Shown: positions 1 to 8,738 of the stretch, piece after piece
How positions within the stretch are numbered: position 1 is the first letter of the stretch
Layout: every line of letters starts with the position of its first letter
Assembly: GCA_022870705.1 (NCBI GenBank)
Contig: CP072107.1
Coordinates: forward strand, 742,501-806,500
DNA length: 64,000 nt
Reading direction: 5' to 3'
From: Oscillospiraceae bacterium CM
GTDB taxonomy: Bacteria; Bacillota; Clostridia; Oscillospirales; Oscillospiraceae
Program-made: the position numbers and the translations under genes
Notes under the pieces: model-generated
The model's input: only the letters and a program-made list of their open reading frames with translations
Database searches by the model: none
What the model was told of the DNA's origin: nothing

Positions 1-1
1 C

Positions 2-3000
2 CTGCAAGAATGGAACGGCGAAATTAAAAGCAAGCACGCCGTTGTCCGGCATATGGAGCGCCATGCCCGCGATAAGAATACCGCCGCGTTCCTGCGGGCC
101 GAGTACGGCGACGATCTGCCCGCCTTTCCCGTGACCGCGGACGGCGCGGCGACGGATGTGCCATGGCCCAAGGTACAGCGGCGCATCGCGCAGCTTATGG
201 CCGCCGACAGGTTCTACACCGAGGCCGAGTATGACAACTTGGACGATGTTGACCCCATCGCTATCCGGGAGCGTTTGTCCAGCCCGGAAGTACAGGCTGA
301 AACGGACGCGCTGCTTGCCTCTGCCGAAAAAACTGCCTCCGAAAGCGCCAATCCTCATCATGAGCGGTTTGCCGTTGTGGAAACCGAAGAAGGTTACGCG
401 ATTTGGGATGACCTTCACGACGGCTATTATGTGGATGATGAGGGCGTAACCGAAGAATTTACAAGCGAATGGCAGGCCAACGCCTATCTGGAGGAAGTCC
501 GAAAGGCTGTAGCCGATAAAGAGGCGGCTGAATGGCTCACGGTTGAACGCAGTAAAAACGATACAGCCGAATCGGAGCCGTTCCCATATGCTGCGGGCGA
601 TACCGTATATTTGGAGGACGGCAGACCCTTTGTCATTGAAACTATCGGATTGTTCGACATACAGCTCCGCGATCCCTCACTCCTGTATCCCGTTTTCCGT
701 TCGGAAAGCAAAGAGAGCTTCCTGCGGCTCATGGGACATTACCCGCAGCCGAAACGGACAACAGCGGAAATCCAGCCCCCCGCCGAAAACTACAGCATCA
801 CCGACGATACCCTGGGCGCTGGCGGCGCGAAATCCAAGTTTCATGCCAACATGGAAGCCATCCGTACCCTGCAAAATATTGAGCAGGAAAATCGGGCGGC
901 AACACCGGAAGAACAGGAAATCCTCTCCCGGTATGTGGGCTGGGGCGGCCTTGCAGACGCTTTCGATGACGGCAAGCTCGCGTGGGCGAATGAGTATAAG
1001 GAGCTGCAATCGCTTCTGTCCCCGGAGGAATACGCCTCCGCAAGAGCCTCCACCCTGAATGCCCACTACACCAGCCCCACGGTCATCCGAGCCATTTATG
1101 AAGCGGTCGGCAATATGGGCTTCCAGACCGGCAACATCCTGGAACCAGCCTGCGGCGTTGGAAACTTCTTTGGCTGTCTGCCAGAGAAAATGCGCGGCAG
1201 CAAACTCTACGGCGTGGAGCTGGACGGCATCACGGGCCGGATCGCCAGGCAGCTCTACCCGCAGGCCGACATCACCGTGGCAGGCTTTGAAACCACCGAC
1301 CGGCGGGACTTTTATGATCTCGCCGTGGGGAACGTCCCCTTCGGGCAGTATCAGGTCAACGACCGGGCTTACAACAAGCTTGGCTTTTCCATTCATGACT
1401 ACTTTTTCGCTAAAACGCTCGATCAGGTGCGTTCTGGCGGCGTCATCGCCTTTGTTACTTCCCGCTACACGATGGATAAGCAGTCCCCGGAGGTACGGCG
1501 CTACATCGCCCGGCGTGCGGAGCTTTTGGGGGCTATACGGCTCCCAAACAACGCGTTCAAAGCCAACGCCGGAACGGAAGTCGTGTCGGATATCCTGTTT
1601 TTGCAGAAACGCGACCGTCCCATTGAGATCGACACGGACTGGATACACCTCGGACAGACCCCTGATGGGTTTGCCATCAACAGCTATTTCATCGACCACC
1701 CGGAGATGGTGCTGGGCACACCCACCTCGGAGAGTACACAGTACGGCAGGCAGGATTACACCGTCGCGCCCATTCCCGGCGCTGACCTTGCCGACCAGCT
1801 CCGTGAAGCGGTTGCCCATATCTCCGGGCAGTATGCAGAGGCCGAGCTGCCTGACTTGGGCGAAGGTGAAGCCATCGACACCTCCATCCCCGCCGATCCC
1901 AATGTAAAAAACTACTCTTACACCCTGGCGGACGGCGAGGTGTACTACCGGGAAAACTCCCGCATGGTGCGCCCCAGCCTGAACGACACCGCATTGGAGC
2001 GTGTCCGGGGCATGGTGGAACTGCGGGACTGCGTGCATCAGCTCATCGACCTGCAAATGGACGAATTTACCCCAAACGCGGCCATCCGCGAAAAGCAAAC
2101 GGAGCTGAACCGGCTTTACGACGCTTTCGCCGCCAAGTATGACCGCATCAGCAGCCGGGGCAACAAGCTGGCGTTCTCTGATGATTCCTCCTACTACCTC
2201 CTGTGTTCTCTGGAGGTGATGGACGATGACGGCAATTTTGAGCGCAAGGCCGATATGTTTACCAAGCGCACCATCCGGCAGCAGCGCAGCGTCACCTCCG
2301 TGGATACCGCCGCCGAAGCGCTGGCTGTTTCCATCGGGGAACGCGCCAAGGTGGATTTGCCCTTCATGGCGCAGCTCACCGGTATAAGCGAAGAACAGGT
2401 CATTTTCGACCTCACCGGCGTGATCTTCAAAGACCCCACCTATGGCGACGATCCTCTCGCGGGCTGGCAGACCGCCGACGAATACCTTTCCGGCAATGTT
2501 CGGCAAAAGCTCCGGGAGGCCCGCCGCGCGGCGGAGCGCGACCCGGCGTTTCAGATCAACGCGGAGGCGCTGGAAAAAGCGCAGCCCAAGGATTTGGACG
2601 CTTCGGAGATTGAGGTGCGCCTGGGCGCGACGTGGATTGACAAGACTTACATCCAGCAGTTTATGGAGGAAACCTTCAACACGCCCCGCTATCTGCGCGG
2701 CACCATTGAGGTGAAATACGCTGCCTATACCGCTGAGTGGCAGATCACGAACAAGACCCGCGTACCCTACAGCGACGTGGCCGCCTACACAACTTACGGT
2801 ACCGACCGGGCTAATGCCTACCGGATTCTGGAGGACAGTCTGAACCTCCGTGATATCCGTATTTACGACACTGTAGAGAACGCGGACGGTAAGGAGCGCC
2901 GTGTTCTCAATTCCAAAGAAACGACACTGGCCTCCCAAAAGCAGCAGGCCATCCGGGACGCTTTCCGGGACTGGATATGGCGCGACCCGGAGCGGCGGCA

Positions 3001-5725
3001 GACCCTTGTCCGTCAGTACAACGAGGAAATGAACAGCACCCGCCCCCGCGAATACGATGGCAGGCACATCATTTTCTCCGGCATGAACCCGGAAATTACG
3101 CTGCGGGAGCATCAGCTAAACGCCATTGCCCACATTCTCTACGGCGGCAACACCTTGCTCGCCCATGAGGTGGGCGCGGGCAAGACCTTTGAAATGGTAG
3201 CGGCCTGTATGGAGGGGAAACGCCTAGGGCTGTGCCAGAAAAGCATCTTTGTGGTGCCCAATCATCTGACAGAACAGTGGGCGTCGGAATTTCTGCGGCT
3301 ATACCCTTCCGCGAACCTGCTGGTCACAACGAAAAAGGACTTTGAAACCCATAACCGCAAGAAGTTCTGCGCCCGCATCGCCACCGGCGATTATGACGCT
3401 GTGGTTATCGGCCACTCGCAATTTGAACGCATCCCCATCAGCCCGGAGCGGCAGGAACGGCTTTTGCAGGAGCAGATATGGGAGATCACCGACGGTATTG
3501 CCGAGGTAGAGGAAAGCGGCGGCGAGCGTTTCACCGTCAAGCAATTGGAACGCACGAAAAAAAGCCTGGAGGCGCGGTTGGAGAAGCTGCTGTCCTCCAA
3601 CCGCAAGGACGATGTTATTTCCTTTGAACAGCTCGGCGTTGACCGCATGTTTGTGGACGAAAGCCATAATTACAAGAACCTCTTTTTATATACGAAAATG
3701 CGCAATGTGGCCGGGCTTGCCGCCACCGACGCGCAGAAATCCTCGGATATGTTCGCCAAGTGCCGCTATATGGATGAGCTGACCGGCAACCGTGGCATTA
3801 TTTTTGCCACTGGCACGCCCATCAGCAATTCCATGACCGAGATGTATACCATTCAGCGGTATTTGCAGTATGACAGACTAAAAGAACTGGACATGACCCA
3901 TTTCGACTGCTGGGCCAGCCGGTTCGGGGAAACCACCACCGCCATCGAGCTTGCCCCGGAGGGCACCGGCTACCGGGCGCGTACCCGCTTCGCCAAGTTT
4001 TTCAATCTCCCGGAGCTGATGAACCTGTTTCGGGAAGTGGCCGACATCAAGACCGCCGACCAGCTTGACCTTCCCGTGCCGGAAGCGGTATTCCATAACG
4101 TGGCGGCCCATCCCACCGACCATCAGAAGGAGATGGTGCAGGCGCTTTCCGAACGCGCCTCCCTCGTCCATTCCGGCACGGTAGACCCAACGGAAGATAA
4201 CATGCTCAAAATCACCTCAGACGGGCGCAAGCTCGGCCTCGACCAGCGTATCATCAATCCCATGCTGCCCGACGAACCGCAGAGCAAGGTCAACCTGTGC
4301 GTGGATAATATCTATCGCATTTGGGATGAAGGACAGTCTGAAAAGCTGACCCAGCTTGTGTTCTGCGACATATCCACACCAAAGGCGGGGGCGGCGAAAG
4401 CGCAGGCACAGGCGGCAAAAGCCGGTGACAAGACCATCAACGGCCTGGAGCTGCGCGCGCTGGAGAACATGGCGGAAGCGTCGGATACCCTTGACGAACC
4501 GGCATTCACCGTGTATGAAGACATCCGGCAGAAACTCGTTTCCCGCGGCGTTCCCGCCGAGCAGGTTACGTTTATTCACTCGGCTAACACCGATGTGCGC
4601 AAAAAGGAGCTGTTTGCCAAAGTGCGCTCCGGCCAGGTGCGCGTGCTTCTCGGCAGTACCTTCAAATTAGGGGCGGGCACCAACGTGCAGGATCGGCTTT
4701 TCGCGCTCCACGACTTGGACTGTCCGTGGAGGCCCGGCGATCTGGAGCAGCGCAAGGGGCGTATCGTCCGGCAGGGCAACGGAAACGAGCAGGTGCATAT
4801 CTTCCGCTATGTGACGGAAGGAACCTTTGACAGCTATCTGTATCAGACCGTGGAAACCAAACAAAAATTCATTTCGCAGATCATGTCCAGTAAAAGCCCG
4901 GTGCGTTCCTGTGAGGACATCGACGAAACGGCGCTCTCCTATGCCGAAATCAAGGCTCTGTGCGCCGGAAATCCGCTCATCAAGGAGCGTATGGACCTGG
5001 ACATCGACGTATCCCGGCTCCGGCTGATGAAAGCTGACCACCAGAGCAAGCAGTTCCGTCTGGAGGATAACCTGCTGAAATACTTCCCGGAACAGATTGA
5101 GCAAAGCAAGGGCTTTATCCGGGGCTTTCAGGCGGACATGGTGACTTTGGCGGCACACCCACACCCGATGGATGGATTTTCCGGTATGGAGGTTCGCGGC
5201 GATCACCTTACCGACAAGGAAAACGCCGGTGCCGCGCTGCTGGACGCCTGTAAGGAGGTCAAGGGGCGTGACCCGGTGCAGATCGGCAGCTATCGCGGCT
5301 TTGTCATGCAGGTATCCTTTGATGCTTTTGAAAAAGTCTACAATCTAACCCTTAAAGGGGAAGTGTCCCATCGGGTGGAGCTGGGTAAAGATGCCCGTGG
5401 CAACCTGACCCGCATTGACAACGCTCTTACCATGATGCCAGAGCGCTTAAAAAACGTGCAGGCTCAGCTTGATAACCTATATGCTCAAGTGGAGGCGGCA
5501 AAGTTGGAGGTCGGCAAGCCCTTTCCGCAGGAATCGGAGCTTCAAGAGAAGTCCGCGCGGCTTACGGAGCTGACAGTGCAGCTTAATATGGATCGACCCT
5601 CTCCGCAGGCCGAGCAAACCATTGCCAAAACCGAGCGACCCTCCGTGCTGGATGCTTTGAAGCAGTATGTGCCGGATCGGATAGCCGAAAAGAAAGTAAG
5701 TCACCGCGCGCATGAGGTCAGATAA
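2..5725 (+). CDS. ICE DNA methyltransferase/SNF2-type helicase, 5' end outside window
   Basis: The frame is open to the left edge, so the N-terminus is missing; the first internal ATG is at 53 and leaves 1890 residues. Counting from that ATG, a SAM-binding motif EPACGVGNFF lies near residue 363 and a NVPFG motif (NPPF variant) follows it. A superfamily 2 helicase comes next, with Walker A HEVGAGKT near 1037, a DESH box near 1200, ATGTPISNS near 1250, and the C-terminal helicase motifs LGAGTN and QRKGRIVRQGN near 1535-1570. This fused protein is a standard cargo of Tn1549-like conjugative elements, where it is thought to protect or process transferring DNA; the exact role is not established. 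A hairpin terminator follows directly. Confidence 0.9.
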   Translation: MQEWNGEIKSKHAVVRHMERHARDKNTAAFLRAEYGDDLPAFPVTADGAATDVPWPKVQRRIAQLMAADRFYTEAEYDNLDDVDPIAIRERLSSPEVQAETDALLASAEKTASESANPHHERFAVVETEEGYAIWDDLHDGYYVDDEGVTEEFTSEWQANAYLEEVRKAVADKEAAEWLTVERSKNDTAESEPFPYAAGDTVYLEDGRPFVIETIGLFDIQLRDPSLLYPVFRSESKESFLRLMGHYPQPKRTTAEIQPPAENYSITDDTLGAGGAKSKFHANMEAIRTLQNIEQENRAATPEEQEILSRYVGWGGLADAFDDGKLAWANEYKELQSLLSPEEYASARASTLNAHYTSPTVIRAIYEAVGNMGFQTGNILEPACGVGNFFGCLPEKMRGSKLYGVELDGITGRIARQLYPQADITVAGFETTDRRDFYDLAVGNVPFGQYQVNDRAYNKLGFSIHDYFFAKTLDQVRSGGVIAFVTSRYTMDKQSPEVRRYIARRAELLGAIRLPNNAFKANAGTEVVSDILFLQKRDRPIEIDTDWIHLGQTPDGFAINSYFIDHPEMVLGTPTSESTQYGRQDYTVAPIPGADLADQLREAVAHISGQYAEAELPDLGEGEAIDTSIPADPNVKNYSYTLADGEVYYRENSRMVRPSLNDTALERVRGMVELRDCVHQLIDLQMDEFTPNAAIREKQTELNRLYDAFAAKYDRISSRGNKLAFSDDSSYYLLCSLEVMDDDGNFERKADMFTKRTIRQQRSVTSVDTAAEALAVSIGERAKVDLPFMAQLTGISEEQVIFDLTGVIFKDPTYGDDPLAGWQTADEYLSGNVRQKLREARRAAERDPAFQINAEALEKAQPKDLDASEIEVRLGATWIDKTYIQQFMEETFNTPRYLRGTIEVKYAAYTAEWQITNKTRVPYSDVAAYTTYGTDRANAYRILEDSLNLRDIRIYDTVENADGKERRVLNSKETTLASQKQQAIRDAFRDWIWRDPERRQTLVRQYNEEMNSTRPREYDGRHIIFSGMNPEITLREHQLNAIAHILYGGNTLLAHEVGAGKTFEMVAACMEGKRLGLCQKSIFVVPNHLTEQWASEFLRLYPSANLLVTTKKDFETHNRKKFCARIATGDYDAVVIGHSQFERIPISPERQERLLQEQIWEITDGIAEVEESGGERFTVKQLERTKKSLEARLEKLLSSNRKDDVISFEQLGVDRMFVDESHNYKNLFLYTKMRNVAGLAATDAQKSSDMFAKCRYMDELTGNRGIIFATGTPISNSMTEMYTIQRYLQYDRLKELDMTHFDCWASRFGETTTAIELAPEGTGYRARTRFAKFFNLPELMNLFREVADIKTADQLDLPVPEAVFHNVAAHPTDHQKEMVQALSERASLVHSGTVDPTEDNMLKITSDGRKLGLDQRIINPMLPDEPQSKVNLCVDNIYRIWDEGQSEKLTQLVFCDISTPKAGAAKAQAQAAKAGDKTINGLELRALENMAEASDTLDEPAFTVYEDIRQKLVSRGVPAEQVTFIHSANTDVRKKELFAKVRSGQVRVLLGSTFKLGAGTNVQDRLFALHDLDCPWRPGDLEQRKGRIVRQGNGNEQVHIFRYVTEGTFDSYLYQTVETKQKFISQIMSSKSPVRSCEDIDETALSYAEIKALCAGNPLIKERMDLDIDVSRLRLMKADHQSKQFRLEDNLLKYFPEQIEQSKGFIRGFQADMVTLAAHPHPMDGFSGMEVRGDHLTDKENAGAALLDACKEVKGRDPVQIGSYRGFVMQVSFDAFEKVYNLTLKGEVSHRVELGKDARGNLTRIDNALTMMPERLKNVQAQLDNLYAQVEAAKLEVGKPFPQESELQEKSARLTELTVQLNMDRPSPQAEQTIAKTERPSVLDALKQYVPDRIAEKKVSHRAHEVR

Positions 5726-5730
5726 AGCGG

Positions 5731-5767
5731 CGGCTCCGGCGAAGCCATGTGCTTTGCGCCGGAGCCG
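5731..5767. terminator. Bidirectional terminator hairpin
   Basis: Perfect 11-bp inverted repeat (CGGCTCCGGCG / CGCCGGAGCCG) with a 15-nt loop. It sits between the convergent helicase gene and the small minus-strand gene that ends at 5768. A short T-rich stretch follows on the plus strand. Confidence 0.7.
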
Positions 5768-6010
5768 TCATTCGGTTTTTTCGTCGGCTTTCGCCTTGCG
5801 TTTCTGCTTTTGCGCCGCTTTCTTCTGACGCTTGGCGTCTATCTCATGCAGCCATACGCTGACCGGCGCTTTCCACGGCTCGCTTTTGTTTGGGATGTTT
5901 TTGATCAGGCTGCGCGGGTTCAGTCCGAGGCGCTTGGCAAGCTCAATATCCTCGTTATTCAGGCGGCATTTCTGTTTGGCGTCCTGCCACATCTGTTCAC
6001 TGTATGCCAT
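5768..6010 (-). CDS. Small basic ICE protein, function unknown
   Basis: 80 residues, starting at an ATG with a GGGGTGA ribosome site five bases upstream. The protein is hydrophilic; its C-terminal 20 residues are almost entirely Lys, Arg, Gln and Ala. The central stretch (RLGLNPRSLIKNIPNKSEPW) looks like a short helix-turn-helix-like or nucleic-acid-binding segment, but no named domain is recognised. It lies opposite to the surrounding conjugation genes, bounded by a terminator at its 3' end and divergent from the DUF3849-like gene. This fits a small accessory gene of Tn1549-like elements. Function unknown. Confidence 0.65.
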   Translation of the reverse strand: MAYSEQMWQDAKQKCRLNNEDIELAKRLGLNPRSLIKNIPNKSEPWKAPVSVWLHEIDAKRQKKAAQKQKRKAKADEKTE

Positions 6011-6078
6011 TTGCTCACCCCGCTTTACACGAAAGATTTTATCATAAATTACTCAATTCTGTAATCAGGAGGTTCCAT

Positions 6079-6834
6079 ATGAATACGATACCCGTATACA
6101 AATATCCCGCTGTCTACGCGCGGGAAAATAATGAGCTGGAACAATACCGCGCTTCCCACAAGGCGAACATTGCCTGCCGGGATGCCATCGACGACGCCAT
6201 CCGGGACAACTACCGCAATAACTGTCTCGGCAGCGACACCGCAAAACAGGTCATTGTCGAGTTTGGATTTGACCGCACTCTCTATGTGCTTGCGAACACC
6301 GTCCGCGAGAAAGATTGGGATGGGCGCATTGACCGCAAAAATAAGGATTGGGCGCGAACGATTCCTGTCTTTGACGATGAGAACGGCTTTGGGGATAATC
6401 GGAACCGGGAATTTATTGTAGATAGAGCGCATCCCGGTCTGGTAGACCTTTTCATCAATCAGGCGCGGCGCGAATATCTACTGACCCAGCCTCTTACCAA
6501 AGAGGACATTCAGGCGGAGGCCGCGCGGCTGCTCCGGCGTCTGCAAGCCGAGCGCGAACCCAACAGTCCCAGCGGCACGCATTTCATGGCGCAGATCTCG
6601 CCGGATTTCCTCATCCGGGCTTCCACCAAAGACCACGACCGCCTGTTCGCCCTGTTACCGTTCAAGTCCCTCACCTTCTCTACACTCAAGGATCGGAAAG
6701 GGATTTTCGCGTTTATTCAAAAGGATGAAAACCGTGATCAGCCGCTGCGCTTGCGAAAGCCCTCGGTCAAAAAACAGTTACAGGCCAAACCGACAGAACA
6801 CAAACCGCATACCAAAACGGAAATGGAGCGGTGA
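6079..6834 (+). CDS. DUF3849-like ICE protein
   Basis: 251 residues from the ATG at 6079, preceded by AGGAGG at a good distance; an upstream in-frame ATG lacks a ribosome site. The N-terminal part (VYKYPAVYAREN, then LYVLANTVREKDWDGR) matches what I know of DUF3849 proteins common in Tn1549-type elements. The C-terminal third is charged, ending in a Lys/Gln-rich tail. The stop codon lies four bases before the MobC-like start, so the two genes are probably translated together. No enzymatic motif is visible; the role in conjugation or maintenance is unknown. Confidence 0.7.
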   Translation: MNTIPVYKYPAVYARENNELEQYRASHKANIACRDAIDDAIRDNYRNNCLGSDTAKQVIVEFGFDRTLYVLANTVREKDWDGRIDRKNKDWARTIPVFDDENGFGDNRNREFIVDRAHPGLVDLFINQARREYLLTQPLTKEDIQAEAARLLRRLQAEREPNSPSGTHFMAQISPDFLIRASTKDHDRLFALLPFKSLTFSTLKDRKGIFAFIQKDENRDQPLRLRKPSVKKQLQAKPTEHKPHTKTEMER

Positions 6835-6838
6835 CGTC

Positions 6839-7177
6839 ATGGCGAACCGGAAACGGAGCATCCAGCTACACTTCATGGTATCGGAGCATGAAAGGGAGCT
6901 GATCGAGCAGAAAATGGCGCAGATGGGTACCCGCAATATGGGAGCCTATCTGCGCAAAATGGCGGTTGACGGCTATGTGGTCAATCTGGATTTATCTGCC
7001 GTGGGAGAACTTGTTTCCCTCTTGCGCCGGTGCAGCAATAACCTGAACCAGCTCACGCGCCGAGCACACGAAACCGGAAATGTCTATGTAGCCGATATAG
7101 AGGATTTGCGCCAGAATTACGACCGTTTATGGGGCATGGCGGGCAAGATACTCACCGAGCTTTCCGATATTCGGTGA
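6839..7177 (+). CDS. mobC: MobC-like relaxosome accessory protein
   Basis: 112 residues. The N-terminal half is a ribbon-helix-helix-like region beginning NRKRSIQLHFMVSEHERELI. The C-terminal half carries the MobC-type signature LLRRCSNNLNQLTRRA. MobC proteins bind oriT and help the relaxase open the strands. The start ATG at 6839 follows GGAGCG and sits four bases after the upstream stop. The partner relaxase is encoded 1.5 kb downstream on the same strand. Confidence 0.8.
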   Translation: MANRKRSIQLHFMVSEHERELIEQKMAQMGTRNMGAYLRKMAVDGYVVNLDLSAVGELVSLLRRCSNNLNQLTRRAHETGNVYVADIEDLRQNYDRLWGMAGKILTELSDIR

Positions 7178-7281
7178 TGGAGCGTATACTCCTGTGCGGG
7201 ACGGCAAAATGGACTTCCGCGTCTTTGTGCGCTATGATTTTGCTGTAAACAAGAAAACCCCGTCTGCAAGGAGGTTCCTTT

Positions 7282-7566
7282 ATGAGAATATTATTAAAAA
7301 TATTGCTGTTTCCCGTTATTCTTCTGCTGACCATCTTTGTGGCGGCATGCCGGTTCCTCTGCGCCTTTTCTTCGATGATCCTCGGAATACTGGCCTTCGT
7401 CATCTTTGCCGTTGCTCTTGGCACGATGGTTCTGCTGGGCGAGTTTTGGGAGGGCGTAAAGATTGTGATTCTGGCGTGGCTCATCTCCCCGTATGGCATA
7501 CCGCTGTTCGCGTCTTTACTGGTGGAGTTGGTGGATGGCCTGAACAGCAGGCTAAAAGCAATATAA
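7282..7566 (+). CDS. CD1845-like small membrane protein
   Basis: 94 residues with AAGGAGGTT just upstream of the ATG. Two to three hydrophobic segments fill residues 3-60 (LLKILLFPVILLLTIFVAAC, then ILGILAFVIFAVALGTMVLL), followed by a shorter one near 66-85. The length and order match the CD1845 family found after mobC in Tn1549-like elements. It is presumably a membrane component linked to conjugation, but no function is known. A strong bidirectional terminator follows. Confidence 0.75.
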   Translation: MRILLKILLFPVILLLTIFVAACRFLCAFSSMILGILAFVIFAVALGTMVLLGEFWEGVKIVILAWLISPYGIPLFASLLVELVDGLNSRLKAI

Positions 7567-7580
7567 GAATGAACCACAAA

Positions 7581-7625
7581 AAGGCGGCTTGCGCTTCAGT
7601 TACTCTGACGCAAGCCGCCTTTTTC
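7581..7625. terminator. Strong bidirectional terminator
   Basis: Perfect 13-bp stem (AAGGCGGCTTGCG / CGCAAGCCGCCTT) with a 15-nt loop, A-run on the left and T-run on the right. It separates the convergent CD1845-like and XRE genes. Confidence 0.9.
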
Positions 7626-7626
7626 T

Positions 7627-7971
7627 TTATTGCTTATCTGAAATAGCAAACGCTTCGAGCAGCTTATTCAAAATATCATTGGCAATATTAAATTGTTCTG
7701 ACGGCAGACGTTTGAGCCGTGAAGTCAGGGCACTCATATCATTTTCTGTTCTATTTTCAAATAAAAGATCGTCGCTGGAAATAGATAAGACCAGACAGAT
7801 TTTCTTAATGGAAGATAAGGAAACACCCACAGCGCCACGTTCGATAGCTGATATATTCTTAGTCCCCATTCCGATCAATTCCGCAAATCTATCCTGCGTA
7901 AGTCCGGCCATTTCTCTGGCCTTTTTTATTCTGTTGCCTATCTCAACATTGATATCCTTTTTCTCTTTCAA
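7627..7971 (-). CDS. XRE-family repressor
   Basis: 114 residues if started at the TTG at 7971, which has GGTGG seven bases upstream; longer in-frame starts up to 8025 lack a ribosome site. The helix-turn-helix spans roughly residues 10-62 (IGNRIKKAREMAGLTQDRFA, then IGMGTKNISAIERGAVGVS). The remaining C-terminal part is helical and may dimerise. It is divergent from the SLOG gene, and the shared intergenic region carries short inverted repeats that could be its operators. It probably controls the element's conjugation or SLOG genes. Confidence 0.85.
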   Translation of the reverse strand: MKEKKDINVEIGNRIKKAREMAGLTQDRFAELIGMGTKNISAIERGAVGVSLSSIKKICLVLSISSDDLLFENRTENDMSALTSRLKRLPSEQFNIANDILNKLLEAFAISDKQ

Positions 7972-8012
7972 CTTGACACCACCTTTTAGCATTAGTTTAT
8001 GTGATGGTATCA

Positions 8013-8042
8013 TTGACTTAAACATGTTGGTACAACTATAAT
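8013..8042 (+). promoter_or_regulatory. Promoter of the SLOG gene with possible XRE operators
   Basis: TTGACT (8013-8018), 18-bp spacer, TATAAT (8037-8042). Inside the spacer is the inverted repeat GTTGGTACAAC (8026-8036), and GTTACTAAC follows downstream of the -10. These similar small palindromes could be bound by the divergent XRE repressor. Confidence 0.6.
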
Positions 8043-8085
8043 ATGTCGCGTTACTAACATTACTTATGAAGGACAGGAGAAAAGA

Positions 8086-8676
8086 ATGTCAATGAAAATG
8101 GCTTGCGCGTTTACCGGGCATCGTCCGGTAAGATTCAGTTTTGGTTATGATGAGGAAGATGAGAAATGCATACGGCTCAAGCTGACGCTGGCGGCTCAGA
8201 TCAGCAGGTTGATAGAAATCGGCGTTTCCACGTTTTATACTGGCATGGCCTTGGGGACAGACCAGTGGTGTGCCGGGATCGTGCTGGATATGAAGCGGCA
8301 GTATCCGAATGTGCGGCTGGTCGCCGTGCTTCCTTGTGAAACACAGGCCAGCAAATGGTCGCCGGAGCAGCGGGAGCGGTATTTCAATACGCTTGCAGAT
8401 TGCGATGATGTCATTACGCTGAATACTCGTTACACGCCGGAGTGTATGCTGGAACGCAACCGCTACATGGTGGATCATGCCGCATATCTCTTGGCCGTTT
8501 ATGACGGTGGGAACAAAGGTGGCACGGCTTATACCGTTCGCTATGCACGGGAGAAGCAAAGACAGATTATTGTCATTCGCCCGGATACGCTGGAACTCAT
8601 TTCGGCTGTAGATTTTGAGGCGTTGGAACGGAGAAAGCAGCTTCGGATTCTTCCGAAAAAGGATAGCGATACATAA
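8086..8676 (+). CDS. SLOG-domain (DUF1273/YpsA-like) protein
   Basis: 196 residues with AGGAG before the ATG. The N-terminus ACAFTGHRPVRF is the typical start of the DUF1273/YpsA branch of the SLOG superfamily, a Rossmann-like fold that may bind nucleotide-derived ligands. Further support comes from GMALGTDQWCAG near residue 53 and the YDGGNKGGTAYTVRYA stretch near 140. SLOG proteins occur in many mobile elements, some linked to nucleotide-signal immunity, but the function here is not established. It is divergent from an XRE repressor and upstream of the relaxase. Confidence 0.8.
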   Translation: MSMKMACAFTGHRPVRFSFGYDEEDEKCIRLKLTLAAQISRLIEIGVSTFYTGMALGTDQWCAGIVLDMKRQYPNVRLVAVLPCETQASKWSPEQRERYFNTLADCDDVITLNTRYTPECMLERNRYMVDHAAYLLAVYDGGNKGGTAYTVRYAREKQRQIIVIRPDTLELISAVDFEALERRKQLRILPKKDSDT

Positions 8677-8681
8677 AAAAG

Positions 8682-8717
8682 ACGGCGGGATGCGCTCTTG
8701 AAGCGCCCCGCCGTTTT
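8682..8717 (+). terminator. Terminator after the SLOG gene
   Basis: Nested hairpin: outer arms ACGGCGGG / CCCGCCGT and inner arms GCGCT / AGCGC, followed by TTTT. It lies between the SLOG stop and the relaxase start. Confidence 0.75.
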
Positions 8718-8738
8718 CGATGGGGGGTGAATTTTCAT

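Noticed and set aside
677-3112. 811-codon open frame on the minus strand
   Set aside because: It lies wholly antisense to the methyltransferase/helicase, whose motifs are unambiguous; GC-rich codon bias makes such long mirror frames common.
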